Shown here: piece by piece, positions 1 through 7,355 of the stretch | Layout of the letters: every line of letters begins with the position of its first letter | How positions within the stretch are numbered: the first letter of the stretch is position 1 | Assembly: GCA_910583895.1 (NCBI GenBank) | Contig: CAJTYJ010000007.1 | Span: 1 to 48,951, forward strand | Length of the DNA: 48,951 nt | From: an uncultured Lachnospiraceae bacterium | GTDB lineage: Bacteria; Bacillota; Clostridia; Lachnospirales; Lachnospiraceae | Direction of reading: 5' to 3' | Position numbers and translations under genes: made by a program | The notes under the pieces: generated by a model | Seen by the model: only the letters and a program-made list of their open reading frames with translations | Told to the model about the DNA's origin: nothing | The model's database searches: none

Positions 1-2
1 CA

Positions 3-455
3 TCTGAAAAATATGTGATTTTTTCTTATTTTTCGGGTGAGAGCGAAGAAGGGTTCGCATTGTTTGAAATCGTGGATCATCAGTTCAAATTTTTGTATGA
101 TTCTGGTTATTTGTATGGAGAAGATGCCAACTACGGTTTTGCAGATGACGAGAAAATTTTAATTCAGACTTTTCGTACAGGTTCATGGTATAAGGAAAAT
201 GCAAAGACTGATGAAAACGGAGATATGTATTACGAATTTGGCGAATTAAATTTGCTTGATCTTGAAACTTTTAGTCTGGATCGGCATACGGTTCTTGTTT
301 ATCCTTCTGATGATTGGGAAGAAGAAAAAACAGATGTTGGTACATTTTTGTTTACGGATATGGCAGATGGAATGTTGAGGGTAGAAATGCCGTGGGGGAG
401 CGAAATCTTTCCATATCCATTGCAAGAAACGCTTATGATCAGATTCGGCAAATGA
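3..455 (+). CDS. Hypothetical protein, 3' part only (5' end outside window)
   Basis: The reading frame is open from the first bases of the window, and the only early start-like codon (GTG at 15) has no ribosome site, so this is probably the C-terminal part (about 150 residues) of a longer gene. The product is acidic and rich in aromatic residues (YLYGEDANYGFADDEK, then SDDWEEEKTDVG) with no signal peptide or membrane segment. I do not recognise the family; soluble proteins of this composition are often orphan or immunity-like. It ends with TGA 453-455, and 124 bp separate it from the PHP phosphatase on the same strand. Confidence 0.6.
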   Translation, partial: SEKYVIFSYFSGESEEGFALFEIVDHQFKFLYDSGYLYGEDANYGFADDEKILIQTFRTGSWYKENAKTDENGDMYYEFGELNLLDLETFSLDRHTVLVYPSDDWEEEKTDVGTFLFTDMADGMLRVEMPWGSEIFPYPLQETLMIRFGK

Positions 456-579
456 TTTTCTATTTGAATTGGTGCCGGAAAGGACAGATGGAAACTGTTC
501 TGTGACGAAGAGACAGACAAGGAAGCATGGCAGGGTATTTTGGGGCGGATGGAATTTTAGGCTGAAAGGGCGAAAGGAT

Positions 580-1410
580 ATGTTTGCAGACTATCATGTA
601 CATACAGAATTTAGTGACGATTCGCTATATCCGATGGAGCAGGTTGTCAGGGATGCCATGGCCAAGGGCATGGATGAAATCTGTTTTACAGACCATGTGG
701 ATTATGGCATTAAGCAGGATTGGGATTGTGGGAAGCCAATCTTGTATCGGGGAGAGGAACCGCTTGCCAATGTGAATTATCCGGTGTATATTGCCAGAAT
801 CAAAGAATTGCAGGAAATATACAGGGAGAAAATCAGGATCAGGATTGGAATGGAGTTTGGCATACAGGTACATACCATTCCGTTATACAGGGCACTGTTT
901 CACAAATATCCTTTTGATTTTGTGATTTTGTCTGTTCATCAGGTGAATGACCAGGAATTCTGGACACAGGATTTTCAGAGAGGGAAAAGCCAGAAGGAAT
1001 ATAACGAGAAATATTATGAGGAAATGCTAAATATCATAAAGAAATATCGAGATTACAGTGTGTTAGGTCATATGGACCTTATTGCACGGTATGATGAGAA
1101 AGGCGAATATCCATTTGAAAAAGTGGAACCGATTATTTCAGAGATATTGAGAACCGTGATTTCGGATGGCAGGGGAATAGAGTTTAATACCTCATACCAT
1201 CGGTATGGGCTGAAAAATACAACACCGTCTGTAAATATATTAAAGCTGTACCGGGAGCTGGGAGGCGAAATCATCACGATTGGCAGTGACAGTCACAAGG
1301 CGGAACATTTAGGGGCTTATATTAAGGAGGCCAGACATCTGCTGAAAGAGCTGGGGTTTCAGTATTTCTGCACCTATGAAAAACAGCAGCCGGTATTTCA
1401 TGGATTATAA
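580..1410 (+). CDS. hisK: PHP-domain histidinol-phosphatase (HisK/HisJ type)
   Basis: Predicted metal-dependent phosphatase that hydrolyses L-histidinol phosphate to histidinol, the penultimate step of histidine synthesis, in the cytosol. The 276-residue length fits the HisK/HisJ family. PHP metal-ligand motifs run in order: DYHVHTEFSDDS at the N-terminus, CFTDHVD, GMEFG, LSVHQV, GHMDLIARYD and IGSDSHKAEHLG near the end. The ATG at 580 is preferred because AAAGGG at 565-570 lies 9 nt upstream and the PHP motif starts at residue 4; the frame is open further upstream from 469 but without a family-like extension. No other his genes are visible, so a different phosphoester substrate cannot be excluded. 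Confidence 0.85.
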   Translation: MFADYHVHTEFSDDSLYPMEQVVRDAMAKGMDEICFTDHVDYGIKQDWDCGKPILYRGEEPLANVNYPVYIARIKELQEIYREKIRIRIGMEFGIQVHTIPLYRALFHKYPFDFVILSVHQVNDQEFWTQDFQRGKSQKEYNEKYYEEMLNIIKKYRDYSVLGHMDLIARYDEKGEYPFEKVEPIISEILRTVISDGRGIEFNTSYHRYGLKNTTPSVNILKLYRELGGEIITIGSDSHKAEHLGAYIKEARHLLKELGFQYFCTYEKQQPVFHGL

Positions 1411-1461
1411 AGCGATTTCGGGAGAAGTACATGGTTATCTGTAAAGGAAATGTTTACAGAA

Positions 1462-2277
1462 TCACTCCATTTCTGAATCGGCGGTCGGGATTTTTCTCCC
1501 CACCGGGGCAGCGTACACCGTGCAGATATAGTTTTTGTCTGCAGAGGGACCGGGCGGAAAGCCAAGAAGATCATCCATCCGGTCCTGGTCGTAGGCGCCG
1601 ACAGCGCAGGTACCGCAGCCGATGGATTCGCAGGCCAGATACAGGTTTTCGCACACATGTCCGGCGTCAATCAGGAGGTATTTGGCAGCTTTTTGTCCAT
1701 AGCGCCATTCCATCCGGTAGGGGATGGAGGCCCAGACAAAGAGGACCGGGGCGGAGGCTGCAAAACGCTGTCCGCAGAGGGCATCTGTCAGTTCTTCTTC
1801 AAAATCAGAACGGTCATCCCAGAACTCCAGTTCGTGTTCTTGGGGAAGATAATGGTAGATGCCTTTTTTCAGCCCGTCCACCTGGTTGACGAACAGAAAC
1901 GTCTCAAAAGTATGACGGGAACCGGCGGATGGAACATTCCGGAAGGTGACCGGATTTTTGTGTCCGGCAAAGCGGCGGACGCCCTGGGTGCTCCACAGAA
2001 GGAAGGACAGCTCCAGAAGAGTCAGCGGCAGATCTGCATAGTTTCGCCTGCTTTCCCGTCCGCTGATCAGTTCCATAATATTTCCCGTAAAAGAAAGTGA
2101 CGCATAATCAGCGGGAAGTTTGATGGTGTCAGTTCCTTTCCTTGCCAGGAGGCAGGGGATGGAAGGGAGCTTTTGCTGCTGATCCGTCTCTTCTGCGCCG
2201 GCGTCTTCTGCATGGTATCCTTTCAAAAGTTCCCGGTTTTTCATAATCTCGTATCTGGTTTTGTCGTTCACTGCATC
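1462..2277 (-). CDS. SagB-type nitroreductase-family oxidoreductase
   Basis: FMN-dependent oxidoreductase of the nitroreductase fold, SagB/ThcOx-like subgroup. Recognisable pieces are SRRNYADLPLTLLELSFLLW (family N-terminal motif), VPSAGSRHTFETFLFVN (flavin phosphate loop with PSAG(S)RH), and AGHVCENLYLACESIGCGTC near the C-terminus. SagB proteins oxidise azolines in thiazole/oxazole-modified peptides, but stand-alone relatives of unknown substrate are common in Clostridia and no YcaO or precursor gene is near, so a peptide-modifying role is not supported here. The start is taken as GTG at 2277, 8 nt after AAGGAG; it overlaps the stop of the upstream minus-strand gene (GTGA), implying translational coupling. 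Confidence 0.75.
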   Translation of the reverse strand, partial: DAVNDKTRYEIMKNRELLKGYHAEDAGAEETDQQQKLPSIPCLLARKGTDTIKLPADYASLSFTGNIMELISGRESRRNYADLPLTLLELSFLLWSTQGVRRFAGHKNPVTFRNVPSAGSRHTFETFLFVNQVDGLKKGIYHYLPQEHELEFWDDRSDFEEELTDALCGQRFAASAPVLFVWASIPYRMEWRYGQKAAKYLLIDAGHVCENLYLACESIGCGTCAVGAYDQDRMDDLLGFPPGPSADKNYICTVYAAPVGRKIPTADSEME

Positions 2278-2543
2278 TTCTCCTTTTTGCTGATATGTAA
2301 TCTTCCTGACATCATAGAATCCCAAAATTCTTTATCTCCTTTTGGATAAATGCCGTTCGGCAAAGTATCAACTACTGCATTAAGAGCGGCAGCACATGGA
2401 GGTGCTCCTGCTTCTTCCAATGCCTGTACCGCTTCAAGGCCATAAATCGCAAAAATCTCTTCAAAAAAATTGGGCAACGCATCCGCTCTGTTTGTTACGA
2501 AAGACCACAACATTTGTTCTAAACGTCCATGAAAAATCATCAT
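2274..2543 (-). CDS. Small DUF4375-like protein, possibly N-terminally truncated
   Basis: About 90 residues. The core FFEEIFAIYGLEAVQALEEA followed by a GAPPCAAALNAVVDTLPNG-like stretch resembles the DUF4375 (DMP19-like) pattern of a helical protein of unknown function; the assignment is by eye and tentative. Its stop overlaps the GTG of the nitroreductase gene. The frame continues upstream of the ATG/ATG pair (reading ...AEKALWTR) up to a TAA near 2590 with no ATG/GTG/TTG and no convincing ribosome site, and a TATAAT-like -10 (minus strand, 2588-2593) sits right in front. Either an unusual start codon is used or the N-terminus has been lost. Confidence 0.45.
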
Positions 2544-2631
2544 TCTCGTCCATAGTGCTTTCTCTGCTTCAATTACCTGTATGAACCATTATAACATGAA
2601 AGACTGCTGAAAAGAAGAGATAAGGAAAGAA

Positions 2632-2829
2632 ATGTCATGATGTTGGGGTCAAAAGGTTTTTTGCCCCCTGATGCCTACGGATTGCTTTGCATTTCATGCT
2701 CCCGCAATCCTAAAAACATTCAAAATCCGCCCTATCGGGCTACTTTTTCATGTTTTTTCGGGTCCCAAAGTCATGTATTGACATGCAAGCATGTCATACA
2801 TGACCTTTTGACCCTGGCATCATGTCATA
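2632..2829. repeat. MITE-like structured element with terminal inverted repeats
   Basis: About 200 bp of non-coding DNA bounded by inverted arms. GGGTCAAAAGGT (2646-2657) is matched exactly by ACCTTTTGACCC (2803-2814), and the arms extend outwards with few mismatches (ATGATG on the left, CATCAT on the right). Inside is a second hairpin, TCATGTATTGACATGC (2771-2786) against GCATGTCATACATGA (2789-2803), differing by one bulged base, plus small palindromes such as GCCCTATCGGGC. There is no believable reading frame inside. This is consistent with a miniature inverted-repeat element or dispersed structured repeat; the copy number in the genome cannot be judged from one window. Confidence 0.55.
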
Positions 2830-2985
2830 CATTTAAGGGAAAGCCGTTCGATTTTCTCTTTTCAGCCACAAACCATATTTTTTCTTCGTTAACTTAAAGA
2901 TGATTCAAATTTAGGGTTATCCTATGGAAGGGCATGGAAGATTCTTCACAAAACTACAAGAAAGCTTTTCTGCATTTTGATATGG

Positions 2986-3031
2986 CACCCTCGGTGGACA
3001 AGGGCGTATATTCCCTTGTTCGCTGAGAGTA
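2986..3031. repeat. Short inverted-repeat element (CCCTC...GAG family), copy 1
   Basis: A hairpin of about 46 nt with arms beginning ACCCTCGGTGGACAAGGG and ending TCCCTTGTTCGCTGAGAGT. The arms resemble those of the larger element at 40515-40597 (shared CCCTC-R-GTG-R-ACAA core), suggesting one dispersed repeat family. The rest of 2830-3185 is A/T-rich, and I see no gene in it. Confidence 0.45.
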
Positions 3032-3185
3032 AAAATGGACAATTGCATAATGCACGGAATGTTATTACGAAATTAGATAAAAACATTTAAGAATATGTAA
3101 AAAATATGGTTGTAATTCTATATTGAAAGATGGATACTATCAGATAGATGTGGATTTAGAAAAGCAAAAGGAAAAGAATTTTGAA

Positions 3186-3635
3186 ATGATTATAAGAGAA
3201 TATCAATCATCAGACTGCAAAGAATTGACAGAGCTTTTTTATAATACGGTACATACTGTAAATACAAGAGATTACACAAAGGAGCAATTAGATGTATGGG
3301 CAACAGGCGAGGTGGATTTGAAGAAATGGAATCAGTCATTTCAAGAACATTTTAGTGTTGTTGCGGTTGATAATGATATAATTGCAGGGTTTGGGGATAT
3401 AGATAAGACGGGCTGTCTTGACCATTTGTTTGTCCATTCTGATTATCAAGGAAAAGGAATTGCCACTGCCGTATGCAGTCAGTTAGAGTCGGCAGTTCAA
3501 GAGAACATTATTGCTCATGTTTCCATTACGGCAAGACCTTTTTTTGAAAAAAGAGGATATAGAATGGTTAAAGAGCAACAAGTAGAACGACAAGGAGTTT
3601 TTCTTACAAATTTTGTTATGATAAAGGAACGGTAA
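3186..3635 (+). CDS. GNAT-family N-acetyltransferase
   Basis: Acetyl-CoA-dependent N-acetyltransferase of 149 residues. It starts with the typical beta-1 MIIREYQSSDCKELTELF, followed by FSVVAVDNDIIAGFGDID (central strands), LDHLFVHSDYQGKGIATAV (motif A, the Q-x-x-G-x-G/A CoA pyrophosphate loop) and ARPFFEKRGYRMV (C-terminal strand with the FFEKRGY signature). This pattern matches YafP-like acetyltransferases; the substrate is unknown. I chose ATG 3186 because the GNAT fold begins there; a TTG start at 3123 would add an unrelated charged tail and lacks a ribosome site. The gene stands alone and is more A/T-rich than its neighbours, compatible with acquisition. Confidence 0.8.
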   Translation: MIIREYQSSDCKELTELFYNTVHTVNTRDYTKEQLDVWATGEVDLKKWNQSFQEHFSVVAVDNDIIAGFGDIDKTGCLDHLFVHSDYQGKGIATAVCSQLESAVQENIIAHVSITARPFFEKRGYRMVKEQQVERQGVFLTNFVMIKER

Positions 3636-3713
3636 ATGCAGGCAGCTCTTCTTTCCAGACGGACAGCCAGGGCATTTCTTGCCTGCTTAATCCCTTTCTT
3701 ATTTACAAGTTTC

Positions 3714-3780
3714 ATTCACATCTGACACTGCGGACATGTGAAAAGTAACAGTTGTTGTTTCCAACAGAAAAAGCTATAAT
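3714..3780 (+). promoter_or_regulatory. azlCD promoter with embedded inverted repeat
   Basis: A -35-like TTGTTG (3752-3757) and -10 TATAAT (3775-3780) are 17 bp apart. The inverted repeat TGTTG-TTTC-CAACA (3753-3766) overlaps the -35 and spacer, as an operator would. A second inverted repeat, TTCACAT...ATGTGAA, lies just upstream (about 3714-3742). The whole segment is strongly similar to the promoter at 11949-11994, where the arms read TGCTG/CAGCA, so base changes in the two arms compensate each other. Confidence 0.65.
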
Positions 3781-3870
3781 AGTAGGGGAGTCTGGCGTGC
3801 TGACGTTCTTGTTTTATATCATTCAACTGAAAACAGACAGAACAGCACACCGAAAAAGAGGAGAGTTTGT

Positions 3871-4578
3871 GTGAAAAGTCAAAATACTTTTGTGATAAAG
3901 CAGGCATTTTATAAATCGCTTCCGGTACTGGCCGGATATATGATTCTTGGAATCGGGTTCGGGATTCTGCTTCAGAATGCAGGGTATGGAGTCTTCTGGG
4001 CGCTGATGATGAGCAGTATGATTTACGCAGGCTCCATGCAGTATGTAGGTGTAGGCCTGATCGCCGGCGGCGCTTCGGTTGTCACAACAATCCTTACGAC
4101 GATTATGGTAAATGCCCGTCATCTGTTTTACAGTATTTCCATGGTTGAGCGTTATAAGGATACCGGGAACTATAAGCCGTATCTGATCTTTTCGTTAACA
4201 GATGAAACCTATTCGCTTCTCTGTGACGGTCAGGTGCCGGATGAAAGAACAGGTAATCTTTATCGCTTTCTTGTGTCCTTCTTTAACCAGTGCTATTGGG
4301 TTTTAGGAAGCGTAATCGGAAGTCTCCTGGGGAGTGTGCTGCCTTTTTCCACTGATGGAATCGAATTTTCCATGACAGCGCTTTTTATGGCGTCTTTTAC
4401 CGAGCAGTGGATCTTAGGGGGAAATCATATTCCGGCGCTGGCAGGTGCTGTCTGTTCCCTTTTGTGTCTGTTCTTATTCGGGCCGGAGCAGTTTCTCATT
4501 CCGTCCATGCTTCTGATTACCTTTGTTTTGACGGCTGTTCGAAGCCGAATCCAGTCCGGCAGGGAGGAGACCGAATGA
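3871..4578 (+). CDS. azlC: AzlC-family branched-chain amino acid exporter, large subunit
   Basis: Integral membrane permease subunit of the AzlCD exporter (branched-chain amino acids and analogues such as azaleucine). 235 residues, the normal family length, with the typical opening: AFYKSLPVLAGYMILGIGFG, then SMIYAGSMQYVG and TTIMVNARHLFYSISM, the AzlC signature with N-A-R-H. Several hydrophobic segments follow. The GTG start at 3871 has AGAGGAG 8 nt upstream. The stop overlaps the start of azlD (ATGA). Transcription probably begins at the promoter ending at 3780. Confidence 0.92.
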   Translation: MKSQNTFVIKQAFYKSLPVLAGYMILGIGFGILLQNAGYGVFWALMMSSMIYAGSMQYVGVGLIAGGASVVTTILTTIMVNARHLFYSISMVERYKDTGNYKPYLIFSLTDETYSLLCDGQVPDERTGNLYRFLVSFFNQCYWVLGSVIGSLLGSVLPFSTDGIEFSMTALFMASFTEQWILGGNHIPALAGAVCSLLCLFLFGPEQFLIPSMLLITFVLTAVRSRIQSGREETE

Positions 4579-4898
4579 ATCCGGATGTACATATTGCAGT
4601 TTTAGTCCTGACCATGGCATGCGTGACATGTCTGCTTCGTTTTCTGCCGTTTCTGATTTTTCGGAAACATACACCCCCTTATATCGTCTATCTGGGAAAA
4701 GTGCTTCCTCCGGCGATAATCGGAATGCTGGTTGTCTACTGCCTGAAGGATGTGGAGATCACGGCGGCTCCCTTTGGTCTGCCGGAACTGACGGCTCTGG
4801 CAGTGGTGGCGGCGCTTCAGTACTGGAAGCGGAATTCTCTGATCAGTATTCTCTCTGGAACTCTGTTTTATATGGTCCTGATCCGGATTGTATTCTGA
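4575..4898 (+). CDS. azlD: AzlD-family branched-chain amino acid exporter, small subunit
   Basis: 107-residue membrane protein with about four hydrophobic segments, partner of AzlC in the exporter. Typical AzlD features are TCLLRFLPFLIFRK (conserved R-x-x-P), YLGKVLPPAIIGMLVVYCLK and ALQYWKRNSLISILSGTLFYM. The ATG at 4575 overlaps the azlC stop by 4 bp, and AGGGAGGAG lies just upstream within azlC. It converges on the MATE gene with only 14 bp between stop codons, and no clear terminator is visible between them. Confidence 0.92.
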   Translation: MNPDVHIAVLVLTMACVTCLLRFLPFLIFRKHTPPYIVYLGKVLPPAIIGMLVVYCLKDVEITAAPFGLPELTALAVVAALQYWKRNSLISILSGTLFYMVLIRIVF

Positions 4899-4912
4899 AC
4901 CATTCTGTGACA

Positions 4913-6271
4913 TCATTCAGATGCAGTTTTCTGTGTTTTTAACTCCCGGCCCGCAAGCAGGACAGACAGAAGAAATGCTGCAAAATCGGCAACCGGTCCT
5001 GCCGCCAATACACCCATAATTCCAAAACGGAGCGGAAGCAGCAGAATCAGAGGAATCAGGAAAAAGACCTGTCTTGTCAATGCCAGTAATGCTCCCTTCA
5101 TCGCTTTTCCTATGGCAGTAAAAAAACTGGAGGAAAGCAGCTGTACGCCGTTTACCAGCACCATAAAGAGATAGATGCGCATGAACAGCACCGCAAATTC
5201 AAAATATAACTGGTCTCCATCTCCGAACAGGGAGATGATTGTATGCGGAAAGAACTGAAACAGGAAGAAGCCGGCCATAGACACGACCAGATTCCATTTG
5301 ATCGCAAGCAGGTATGCTTCCCGTACGCGGAAATACTGTCTGGCTCCGTAGTTGAAACCGATGATCGGCTGGACGCCCTGGGAGATTCCCACGACAATGG
5401 CGAGGACGATTGCATTCGTCTTCATCACGATGCCGCAGGCAGCCAGAGGAATATCCGTGCCGTAGACAGTCTTTGCCCCATAAAAAGTCAGTGAATTGTA
5501 CAGTACAATCTGCACGAAAGTAATTGCAACCTGATTCACGCTGCTGCTGATGCCCATACTGCAGGTTTTCAGACACTCGCTGAGCTTCAGCCGAAAACTG
5601 TTTTTCTCAAAATGGATGGTTTGAAAGCGCCATAAGTAACATACCGCGAAAAAGAAGGACAGAATCTGCCCCAGCACCGTCGCCAACGCTGCTCCGAAGA
5701 TGCCCCAGTGAAAGACAAAGATAAAAACAGGGTCGAGAATGGTGTTGGCAACGGCGCCGGCAACCATGCAAAGCATGGAATACCTTGGGTTTCCGTCCGC
5801 CCGGATCAGATTGCTCATACCGTTTGTCACAATTAAAAACGGCATCCCCGCCAGGGTAACGCCGGCATACTGCTGTGCATAGGGAAATACCTCTGTGGTC
5901 GCTCCAAACAGTTTCAGAAGCCAGGGCAGCAGATATTCACCTGCTGCCAGATAGACAAGTCCGCAGATAACCATCAGGCTGATACCGGTTCCTGCTGCCC
6001 GCGCTGCCGCTTCCGGTTCCTTATTTCCAAGATAAAGGGATACACGGGAAGCGCTGCCGATGCCGATCAGCAGAGAGATCGCCAGGCAGATAGTAGAAAA
6101 TGGATAGGAAACATTGGTAGCAGCATTTCCAAGATATCCCACCCCCTGACCAATAAAAATCTGATCCACAATGTTGTAGAGAGAACCGATCAGCGTTGCC
6201 GTAATACTTGGAATGGCAAAATCTTTCAACAGCTTTGAAATCTTTTCATATCCCAGAGGATTGTCAGTCAT
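4913..6271 (-). CDS. MATE-family multidrug/toxin efflux transporter
   Basis: 452-residue membrane transporter with about 12 hydrophobic segments, exporting cationic compounds in exchange for Na+ or H+ (family knowledge). The opening NPLGYEKISKLLKDFAIPS and SLYNIVDQIFIGQGVGYLGN are typical of the MATE subgroup of Clostridia; two MatE halves are seen, the second beginning near NSFRLKLSECLKTC. The ATG at 6271 is preferred: AAAGGAGG lies 8 nt upstream inside marR, and the two genes overlap by 8 bp (ATGACTGA), so the exporter is translationally coupled to its probable repressor. Confidence 0.92.
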   Translation of the reverse strand: MTDNPLGYEKISKLLKDFAIPSITATLIGSLYNIVDQIFIGQGVGYLGNAATNVSYPFSTICLAISLLIGIGSASRVSLYLGNKEPEAAARAAGTGISLMVICGLVYLAAGEYLLPWLLKLFGATTEVFPYAQQYAGVTLAGMPFLIVTNGMSNLIRADGNPRYSMLCMVAGAVANTILDPVFIFVFHWGIFGAALATVLGQILSFFFAVCYLWRFQTIHFEKNSFRLKLSECLKTCSMGISSSVNQVAITFVQIVLYNSLTFYGAKTVYGTDIPLAACGIVMKTNAIVLAIVVGISQGVQPIIGFNYGARQYFRVREAYLLAIKWNLVVSMAGFFLFQFFPHTIISLFGDGDQLYFEFAVLFMRIYLFMVLVNGVQLLSSSFFTAIGKAMKGALLALTRQVFFLIPLILLLPLRFGIMGVLAAGPVADFAAFLLSVLLAGRELKTQKTASE

Positions 6272-6713
6272 CAAATTCTTCCTCCTTTCTTTCAATGTGA
6301 AGTTCTGTCGTGATATTTTTGCCTGCTTTCATCAGCAAAGCAGTAAAAAGCTTCTTTTCTTCTTCATCAAAGTCCCGCAGCAAAAGCTCCTCCGTTTTTT
6401 TACAGACGGTCTGTATTTCTTCCAATACAGCCTGTGCGCGGTCCGTGGGATACAGTTTCCACGTCCTCCTGTCCTGGTCGTTGGGGAAGCGGGTGATCAT
6501 TCCCAGTTTCTCCAACGCCGCGATCGTCCGTACGATGTTACTCGGATGGACATAAAACATGTCCATCAGGGAATCCTGCAGAATGCCCGGAGAATGACAG
6601 ATCTTGATCAAAAACATATATTGACTGCTGTTGATTCCAAAAGGTGCCAGCTGTTTGTCCAGATAAATTTTGTAAAAACGGTCAGCAACGGACAGCCATT
6701 TTAATATTTTCAT
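6264..6713 (-). CDS. MarR-family transcriptional regulator
   Basis: 149-residue winged-helix repressor expected to respond to a small ligand and control the overlapping MATE gene. The order is MarR-like: N-terminal dimerisation helices, INSSQYMFLIKICHSPGILQ, the recognition region MFYVHPSNIVRTIAALEKLG, and the wing MITRFPNDQDRRTWKLYPTD with the conserved D-x-R-R. The ATG has GGAGGAAACACT in front. A 14-bp perfect palindrome overlaps the -35 of its own promoter, pointing to autoregulation of the marR-MATE operon. Confidence 0.92.
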   Translation of the reverse strand: MKILKWLSVADRFYKIYLDKQLAPFGINSSQYMFLIKICHSPGILQDSLMDMFYVHPSNIVRTIAALEKLGMITRFPNDQDRRTWKLYPTDRAQAVLEEIQTVCKKTEELLLRDFDEEEKKLFTALLMKAGKNITTELHIERKEEEFDD

Positions 6714-6736
6714 AGTGTTTCCTCCATTTCTGTGTT

Positions 6737-6765
6737 AGTATATCATATAATGCGTGCGCACGCAA
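6737..6765 (-). promoter_or_regulatory. marR-MATE promoter with palindromic operator
   Basis: On the minus strand TTGCGT (6765-6760) and TATACT (6742-6737) are 17 bp apart. The perfect palindrome TGCGTGCGCACGCA (6751-6764) covers most of the -35 and part of the spacer, the usual place for a MarR operator. From here to about 7080 I see no supportable gene; the region is A/T-rich with no strong structure. Confidence 0.65.
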
Positions 6766-7091
6766 TAAATAATTTCGTACAAGAATTCGGAATAGATGTA
6801 CTGTATACTTTAGATCATCCAGATATTTGCCATCGCATTCTCTTTCTTCTGACTTTTCAGACAGATGGTATCATTTATGAGTGGGCGAAGGGAATCATTC
6901 TGATTTGCCCTGTTGTATGCTGCGCAGCCATCAAAAGAGATGTCCATATGCATCAGAGGCCTGTACAGGCGGAACTTTTAGATCAGGAGAATATTCCAGT
7001 ATTTTTACATGGATAAATATGCAGACAAGACAGTGAAAAAACCGCCTTTTGATAAAAAACAGGAATAAAAACAGAAAAAAATAAAAAACAG

Positions 7092-7120
7092 TTGAAAAAT
7101 TCGGAAAGTTATTGTAAACT
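7092..7120 (+). promoter_or_regulatory. bgl operon promoter
   Basis: TTGAAA (7092-7097) and TAAACT (7115-7120) with a 17-bp spacer, about 30 bp before the antiterminator leader of the beta-glucoside operon. The run of A/T upstream could act as an UP-like element. Confidence 0.6.
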
Positions 7121-7149
7121 GTCCACATAAGAAAAATAAAGTCGCGTCC

Positions 7150-7176
7150 GGGTTGTTACTTTCAGTAGGCAAAGCC
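7150..7176 (+). promoter_or_regulatory. RAT site (BglG/LicT ribonucleic antiterminator)
   Basis: GGGTTGTTACT (7150-7160) and AGGCAAAGCC (7167-7176) match the two halves of the bipartite RNA hairpin bound by BglG/LicT/SacY proteins. Its 3' edge overlaps the first bases of the terminator stem (7174-7176), so folding of one excludes the other. The cognate antiterminator is most likely the gene at 10775-11620. Confidence 0.88.
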
Positions 7177-7227
7177 AGACATACAGATATTTCTTTTTGT
7201 GGAAATACTGTATGTTTGGCTTTTTTT
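7174..7227 (+). terminator. Leader terminator controlled by the RAT
   Basis: Stem GCCAGACATACAG (7174-7186) pairs with CTGTATGTTTGGC (7208-7220) with one G-T pair, and continues inward as ATATTTC/GGAAAT. It is followed by seven T residues (7221-7227): an intrinsic terminator between the promoter and the first bgl gene. Confidence 0.88.
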
Positions 7228-7355
7228 GCGTGATAAAACAGGCTGATACTTGAGAAGAGCTGAAGAGAGGACCAAATGTCAGTCTGTGGACGGCAGAAAA
7301 GTGCTGAAAATCAGGTGAACGAATCGGGTGAGGCAAACATAAAGGAGGAAATCTT

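Noticed and set aside
2637..2897. 86-residue open frame inside the MITE-like element
   Set aside because: It is formed by the palindromic repeat sequence and has no ribosome site; non-coding.
6732..7016. 94-residue open frame on the plus strand upstream of the bgl operon
   Set aside because: It overlaps the marR promoter and operator, has no ribosome site and shows no family-like pattern; treated as non-coding.
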